From assembly GCA_900546885.1 (NCBI GenBank), contig UREN01000027.1, forward strand, positions 1-27,082: 27,082 nt of DNA, given 5' to 3'. The notes below the pieces were generated by a model that was not told where the DNA came from, did no database searches, and saw only the letters and a list, made by a program, of their open reading frames with translations. A program made the translations under genes and the position numbers. Shown one piece after another: positions 23,580 through 27,082 of the stretch; the first letter of the stretch is position 1; every line of letters starts with the position of its first letter. The stretch is from an uncultured Oscillospiraceae bacterium (GTDB lineage Bacteria > Bacillota > Clostridia > Oscillospirales > Ruminococcaceae).

Positions 23580-25013
23580 ATGCCGATCTCACAACAATAT
23601 GCGGCGCAGATCGAACGATACGTGCAGCAGCACCGGCAGGAACTGGTGGATATTCTAATTGAAATGATCGCCGTGCCCAGCGTGAAAAGCCCTGCTTTGC
23701 CGGGCATGCCGTTTGGCGAAAACTGCGCCAAAGCGCTGGAAAAAGGAATGGAGATCTGCCGGCGTTACGGGATGGATACCGAATGCTATGAAAACTATGC
23801 GGCCGGCGCTCAGTGTGGAAACGGCGACAAGCAGATCGGGTTTATCGCGCATCTGGATGTGGTCCCCGTGGGGGAAGGTTGGAGCTCGGACCCGTTTGTG
23901 GGCGTGGAGCGGGACGGCTTTGTGGTGGGCCGCGGCTCGCGCGATAACAAGGCGGGGTTTGCCGCGGCGCTGATGGCGGTGAATTGTGTGCGGGAACTGG
24001 GCATTCCGCTGCGGTCTTCCCTGCGCATCCTGATGGGAAGCGATGAGGAATGCGGCATGTCCGACATGGTCTACATGGTGAAGAATCACAAGATGCCGGA
24101 TTTCTCCATTGTGACGGATTGTTACTTCCCTGTGGCGCATGGCGAAAAGGGCCGCGTGTGCGGGGATGTGGTCATGCAGATAGACCCGGAAAAGCTGCGC
24201 ATGGAAGGCGGGCAGGCGCCCAATATCATTCCGAATACGTGTGCTGCCGTGCTGCCGCGCCGCGCGGGGCAGCTGGCCGGGGTGCGCAAGCTGGCGGAAA
24301 GTTTTGAAGGTATCCATGCCGATGCAAAGGAAGATGACATCGTCATCATGGCGCAGGGCGTGTCGGCACATGCCTCAGAGCCGTTCAAGGCGGTGAATGC
24401 CATCTGGCGCCTGGCGGCATTTTTGTCCGAGGCAAAGCTGCTGGATGGCGCCGAGGCCAAAGCGGTGGAATATATCCGGCAGGCCTTTGCGCCTTACTAT
24501 GGCGAAAGCTTTGGGGTGCAGTATGAAGACGAGGCCTCCGGCAAAACCACATTGATCCCCGGCATGGTGCGCACGGAGGACGGGCAGCTGCGCGTGACGC
24601 TGGACTGCCGTTACAGCGTGACGGATAAAAAGGCACGCGTGTTGCCGCTGATCGTATCCAGCGTGGAAAAGGCGGGCTGGAAGTTTGAAGTGCAGGAGGC
24701 CACGGATTCCCACTATATCCCGAAGGACCACCCCGTGGCCCAACGCCTGACACAGGTGTTTAATGCCGTGGCGGGGGAAGAAAAGCAACCCTATGTACTT
24801 GCGGGCGGCACTTATGCCAGCAAGGTGCCAAACTCGGTGGCGTTTGGCCCGGGCAACGCGAAAGAACCGGGGATGATGCCATATGGCCCGGGCCGCGGCG
24901 ACGCGCACCAGCCGGATGAGAGCCAGCACATCGGCTGCCTGATGGACGCGGTGCGAATTTATGCGCTGGGCATCATCGAACTGGACGACATATTGCACGC
25001 CCTGCCGGCGTAG
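23580..25013 (+). CDS. pepV: M20 family dipeptidase, PepV-like
   Basis: This 477-residue cytosolic dipeptidase has the size and motifs of the PepV/Sapep group. Zinc-site residues are His91 and Asp93 in FIAHLDVVPVGEGW, the bridging Asp122 in GRGSRDNKAG, the catalytic Glu156 and ligand Glu157 in GSDEECGMSD, and Asp180 in IVTD. The C-terminal half has AGGTYASKVPNSVAFGPGN and GDAHQPDES, typical of PepV. The usual DDK of the family reads RDNK here. AGGAGG precedes the ATG. It follows the importer genes by 53 bp in the same operon and would cleave imported di- or tripeptides, possibly modified ones such as beta-Ala or glycated dipeptides. Confidence 0.92.
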   Translation: MPISQQYAAQIERYVQQHRQELVDILIEMIAVPSVKSPALPGMPFGENCAKALEKGMEICRRYGMDTECYENYAAGAQCGNGDKQIGFIAHLDVVPVGEGWSSDPFVGVERDGFVVGRGSRDNKAGFAAALMAVNCVRELGIPLRSSLRILMGSDEECGMSDMVYMVKNHKMPDFSIVTDCYFPVAHGEKGRVCGDVVMQIDPEKLRMEGGQAPNIIPNTCAAVLPRRAGQLAGVRKLAESFEGIHADAKEDDIVIMAQGVSAHASEPFKAVNAIWRLAAFLSEAKLLDGAEAKAVEYIRQAFAPYYGESFGVQYEDEASGKTTLIPGMVRTEDGQLRVTLDCRYSVTDKKARVLPLIVSSVEKAGWKFEVQEATDSHYIPKDHPVAQRLTQVFNAVAGEEKQPYVLAGGTYASKVPNSVAFGPGNAKEPGMMPYGPGRGDAHQPDESQHIGCLMDAVRIYALGIIELDDILHALPA

Positions 25014-25086
25014 GGGGTGTAAAAAACCGGGCTGCGGGCCCGGCCGCCCGGGAACGGGCCAAAGCGGAAAACAAAGCGCTTTTGCT

Positions 25087-25115
25087 TTGACTATTCCGGC
25101 CGCAGGCTGTATGAT
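25087..25115 (+). promoter_or_regulatory. Promoter of the second GntR gene
   Basis: TTGACT (25087-25092) and TATGAT (25110-25115) are 17 bp apart. A perfect palindrome, AAAGCGCTTT (25073-25082), and a CAAAGC/GCTTTG inverted repeat (25072-25089) lie at its upstream edge. A CCGGGC/GCCCGG hairpin (25027-25043) before it lacks a T tract, so read-through from the dipeptidase gene is also possible. Confidence 0.65.
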
Positions 25116-25179
25116 AAAAGCAGCAGCGCCGCAGGGCGGCCCGCGCGGCGCAGAAAACAAGACCGGGAGAGAAAGACCG

Positions 25180-25899
25180 ATGACATTGAAACGCGATGCC
25201 CAGCTGCCGCTGTATCAGCAGCTTGCAAACGAGATCAAAGCCCAGATCGCTTCAGGAGAATTGCGTCAGAATGAACAGCTGATGACGGAGATGGAGCTGA
25301 GCCGTACCTTCGGCGTAAGCCGCATCACGGTGCGCAAAGCTCTGGAATTGCTGGTGGAGGAAGATATTCTCAGCAAGCGCCAGGGCGTGGGCGCCTTCGT
25401 CACCGGCAAAAAGCTGGTGCGCAGCATGAATGTGATGATGGGCTTTACCCAAACCTGTGAGGCAAACGGGCAGAAGGCCACCAGCCGGCTGCTGTTTGCC
25501 GGGCTGAACGATGCGCGCCCTGCGGACGTTGAGCTGCTGGGTGTCAAAGAGGGCGAGGCCGTGCTCAGCCTGCGCCGGCTGCGCTTTTGCGATGGCGTGC
25601 CGGTGATGGTGGAAGAGGTGCGCATGCAGCGCTCTTTCGCCTATCTTCTGGGGGAGGACCTCACCGGCTCGCTGCACAAGCTTCTGGCGGAAAACGGCGT
25701 CAAAGTGGTGAAGGGCGTAAAAAATATCAACATCGGCTATGCCACCAAAGAGGAAAGCTCGCTGCTGGGCGTGGGCGAGGGCGCGGCGCTGCTGCTGCAG
25801 CGCGACGTGAGCTATGACGAGAATGGGCAGGCCGTTTACCGCAGCAAAAGCGTTATCAATGCCGACCGGTACACCTGCACGGTCACCATGCAGGCATGA
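25180..25899 (+). CDS. GntR family transcriptional regulator, HutC/UTRA type
   Basis: This 239-residue regulator starts at the ATG after GGGAGAG; the open frame extends upstream into the dipeptidase gene but without start signals. Residues 8-75 are the winged helix-turn-helix (LPLYQQLANEIKAQIASGEL, SRTFGVSRITVRKALELL, RQGVGAFV). Residues about 95-235 form a UTRA effector domain (GEAVLSLRRLRFCDGVPVMVEEVRM and a C-terminal YRSKSVINADRY). It sits between the peptide importer/dipeptidase operon and the FrlB-like gene. It is the natural candidate for the protein that binds the TTAAGATGT-type sites at 17670, 17957 and 25950. UTRA regulators of fructosamine genes (FrlR type) respond to phosphorylated Amadori compounds, which would fit; this is inference. 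Confidence 0.94.
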   Translation: MTLKRDAQLPLYQQLANEIKAQIASGELRQNEQLMTEMELSRTFGVSRITVRKALELLVEEDILSKRQGVGAFVTGKKLVRSMNVMMGFTQTCEANGQKATSRLLFAGLNDARPADVELLGVKEGEAVLSLRRLRFCDGVPVMVEEVRMQRSFAYLLGEDLTGSLHKLLAENGVKVVKGVKNINIGYATKEESSLLGVGEGAALLLQRDVSYDENGQAVYRSKSVINADRYTCTVTMQA

Positions 25900-25945
25900 C
25901 AAAAGCTTCCGGCCTGGGTTTGCTGCAAAGAAAATACAAAATGCA

Positions 25946-25975
25946 TTGACAAGATGTATTAAGATGTAATATAAT
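25946..25975 (+). promoter_or_regulatory. Promoter of the SIS gene with operator half-sites in the spacer
   Basis: TTGACA (25946-25951) and TATAAT (25970-25975) are 18 bp apart. The spacer contains ACAAGATGT (25950-25958) and TTAAGATGT (25959-25967). The second is identical to one half of the palindrome at 17957, which suggests the same regulator. Confidence 0.72.
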
Positions 25976-26011
25976 TGTATTAAACAAACCGGCAGGAGGT
26001 TGAAACAGAAC

Positions 26012-26980
26012 ATGGACCCGAAGAGCATTGTTGCAGAGATTAAAAAAACGCGCCCGCAAATTAAATCGGTATATTTTGTGGGGTGCGGCGCCTCGAAGGC
26101 AGAGCTGTACCCCGGCAAATACTTTCTGGAGAAAAACGCAAAACAGCTGCGCGCAGGGCATTATACGGCCAATGAGTTCTGCTATGCCACGCCCGCAGGG
26201 GTAAATGACCAGGCGGTGGTGATTACCTGTTCTTTGGGCGGCACCACGCCAGAGACGGTGGCTGCCTCGAAAAAGGCTATGGAGCTGGGCGCGGCCGTGG
26301 TGGCCGTTACGCATGACGGTGAATCTCCCCTGGCAAAGAACGCCCATTATGTTCTGGTGCACGGGTTTGAAAAAAACTATGCAGCCAAGCTGGAGAAGAT
26401 GACGGGCGTGCTGGCCCTGGCGGTAGAGCTTTTGAACACATATGAGGGCTATGCCCATTACGCAGAGATGCAGACGGCCTTTGCCAACATTTACGACCTC
26501 ATTGAAAACACGGTGCCCTATGTGCTGCCGGCGGCAAAGAAATTTGCCCAGGAATATAAAGATGTGCCCGTTCTGTATGTCATGAGCTCCGGCGCCACGC
26601 AGGCGGTGGCCTACACCTTTTCGCTGTGTTTGATGATGGAGATGCAGTGGATCAATTCCGGCAATTTCCACGACGGCGAGTTTTTCCATGGCCCCTTTGA
26701 AATTGTGGATAAGGACGTGCCCTTCCTGCTGCTGATGAACGACGGGCCCACCCGCCCGATGGACGCGCGTGCCCTCACCTTCCTCGAGCGCTTCCAGGCC
26801 AAGGTGACGCTGGTGGACGGAAAAGATTACGGAATCTCTTCTGTCATTCCGGCGCCGGTGGTGGAATATTTCAACCCCATGGTGCTCAGCGCGGTGCTGC
26901 GCGTTTATGCCGAGCAGCTGGCGCTTGTGCGCTGCCACCCGCTTACCATGCGGCGCTATATGTGGAAGCTGGAATATTAA
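26012..26980 (+). CDS. SIS domain protein, FrlB-like fructosamine-6-phosphate deglycase
   Basis: This 322-residue protein has two sugar-isomerase (SIS) domains. The first contains SVYFVGCGASKAEL (19-32) and the phosphosugar loop SLGGTTPETV (74-83). The second holds SSGATQAVAYTFSLCLMMEMQWINSGNFHDGEFFHGPFEIVDKDVPFLLL. That block, and the C-terminal CHPLTMRRYMWKLEY, resemble E. coli FrlB as I recall it (GEFRHGPLEIVEPGVPFLFLL and RRYYGGLVEY). FrlB splits fructoselysine-6-phosphate into lysine and glucose-6-phosphate; relatives act on glucoselysine or other amino-sugar phosphates. The exact substrate is not readable. The ATG at 26012 lies 12 bases after AGGAGG; a TTG at 26000 is too close to that site. 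A sugar kinase would be needed for an Amadori pathway and is not in the window. Confidence 0.9.
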   Translation: MDPKSIVAEIKKTRPQIKSVYFVGCGASKAELYPGKYFLEKNAKQLRAGHYTANEFCYATPAGVNDQAVVITCSLGGTTPETVAASKKAMELGAAVVAVTHDGESPLAKNAHYVLVHGFEKNYAAKLEKMTGVLALAVELLNTYEGYAHYAEMQTAFANIYDLIENTVPYVLPAAKKFAQEYKDVPVLYVMSSGATQAVAYTFSLCLMMEMQWINSGNFHDGEFFHGPFEIVDKDVPFLLLMNDGPTRPMDARALTFLERFQAKVTLVDGKDYGISSVIPAPVVEYFNPMVLSAVLRVYAEQLALVRCHPLTMRRYMWKLEY

Positions 26981-27080
26981 AGGGAACGGCCGTTTTCCGG
27001 CAAGATTCCAGCGCGGGGGCGGGCAGGTTCAGGTCCTGCGGGTCACAGTCCAGCCCAAAGCGCACCCGCAGCAGCGGCGC
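26943..27080 (-). CDS. Possible 3' end of an unidentified gene entering from the right edge
   Basis: One minus-strand frame stays open from the right edge to a TAA at 26943-26945. It has GC-rich third positions and a plausible protein-like sequence (VRFGLDCDPQDLNLPAP). It would overlap the end of the SIS gene by 38 bp, which weakens it. The other two minus frames close within about 55 bases of the edge. Too short to identify. Confidence 0.3.
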   Translation of the reverse strand, partial: APLLRVRFGLDCDPQDLNLPAPALESCRKTAVPFNIPASTYSAAW

Positions 27081-27082
27081 CA

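Noticed and set aside
26012..26980. SIS protein as a MurNAc-6-phosphate etherase or glucosamine-6-phosphate synthase isomerase domain
   Set aside because: The second-domain GEFFHGPFEIV block and the RRYMWKLEY ending resemble FrlB-type deglycases, and there is no glutaminase domain or MurQ signature.

Overview
The window reads as a chromosomal segment of a fairly GC-rich, low-motility-type Firmicute, most plausibly a gut Clostridia/Oscillospirales member. The reasons are strong AGGAGG-type ribosome sites, consensus TTGACA/TATAAT promoters, GntR/UTRA and TetR regulators, an SBP lipoprotein with a Gram-positive lipobox, a DacF-like D-Ala-D-Ala carboxypeptidase and a PepV-like dipeptidase. The taxon is inference; no rRNA or marker gene is present. 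I see no tRNA, rRNA, CRISPR array, IS element or phage gene.

Left part (1-4108): an AI-2E-family transporter, a membrane-anchored HExxH protein and a small secreted/anchored protein lie on the minus strand behind a good promoter. A GntR/UTRA regulator is transcribed divergently. The space between them carries TGGTCT/AGACCA half-sites next to the minus-strand start point. The HExxH gene appears to begin upstream of the start of its long open frame, across an 8-base homopolymer that puts the natural start out of frame.

Middle (4109-16753): a CPA2-type cation:proton antiporter is translationally coupled to a TetR regulator, and two palindromes bracket their promoter. Then a long minus-strand series follows: M42 aminopeptidase, GNAT acetyltransferase, a CobW-type metal GTPase with a 21-histidine insert, and a second CobW-like GTPase with a DUF1980/TIGR03943-like tail. 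Another minus-strand series holds nicotinate phosphoribosyltransferase, an ABC exporter and a family-2 glycosyltransferase. A D-Ala-D-Ala carboxypeptidase has its own promoter. These are mostly housekeeping and cell-envelope functions.

Right part (16325-26980): this looks like one catabolic locus. An amidohydrolase plus YjbQ pair runs leftward. A complete peptide ABC importer (SBP, two permeases, two ATPases) and a dipeptidase run rightward, followed by a GntR/UTRA regulator and a SIS-domain protein resembling the fructosamine-6-phosphate deglycase FrlB. Both divergent promoters carry the same palindrome (TWAAGA-NN-TCTTAA), and the SIS promoter carries its half-site TTAAGATGT. This ties the parts into a probable single regulon controlled by the local GntR protein. 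The combination of peptide importer, dipeptidase and FrlB-like deglycase suggests uptake and breakdown of glycated (Amadori) peptides or a related amino-sugar conjugate. A kinase would be expected just outside the window. Isoleucine codon choice in the importer operon differs clearly from the antiporter gene, a possible sign of separate origin.
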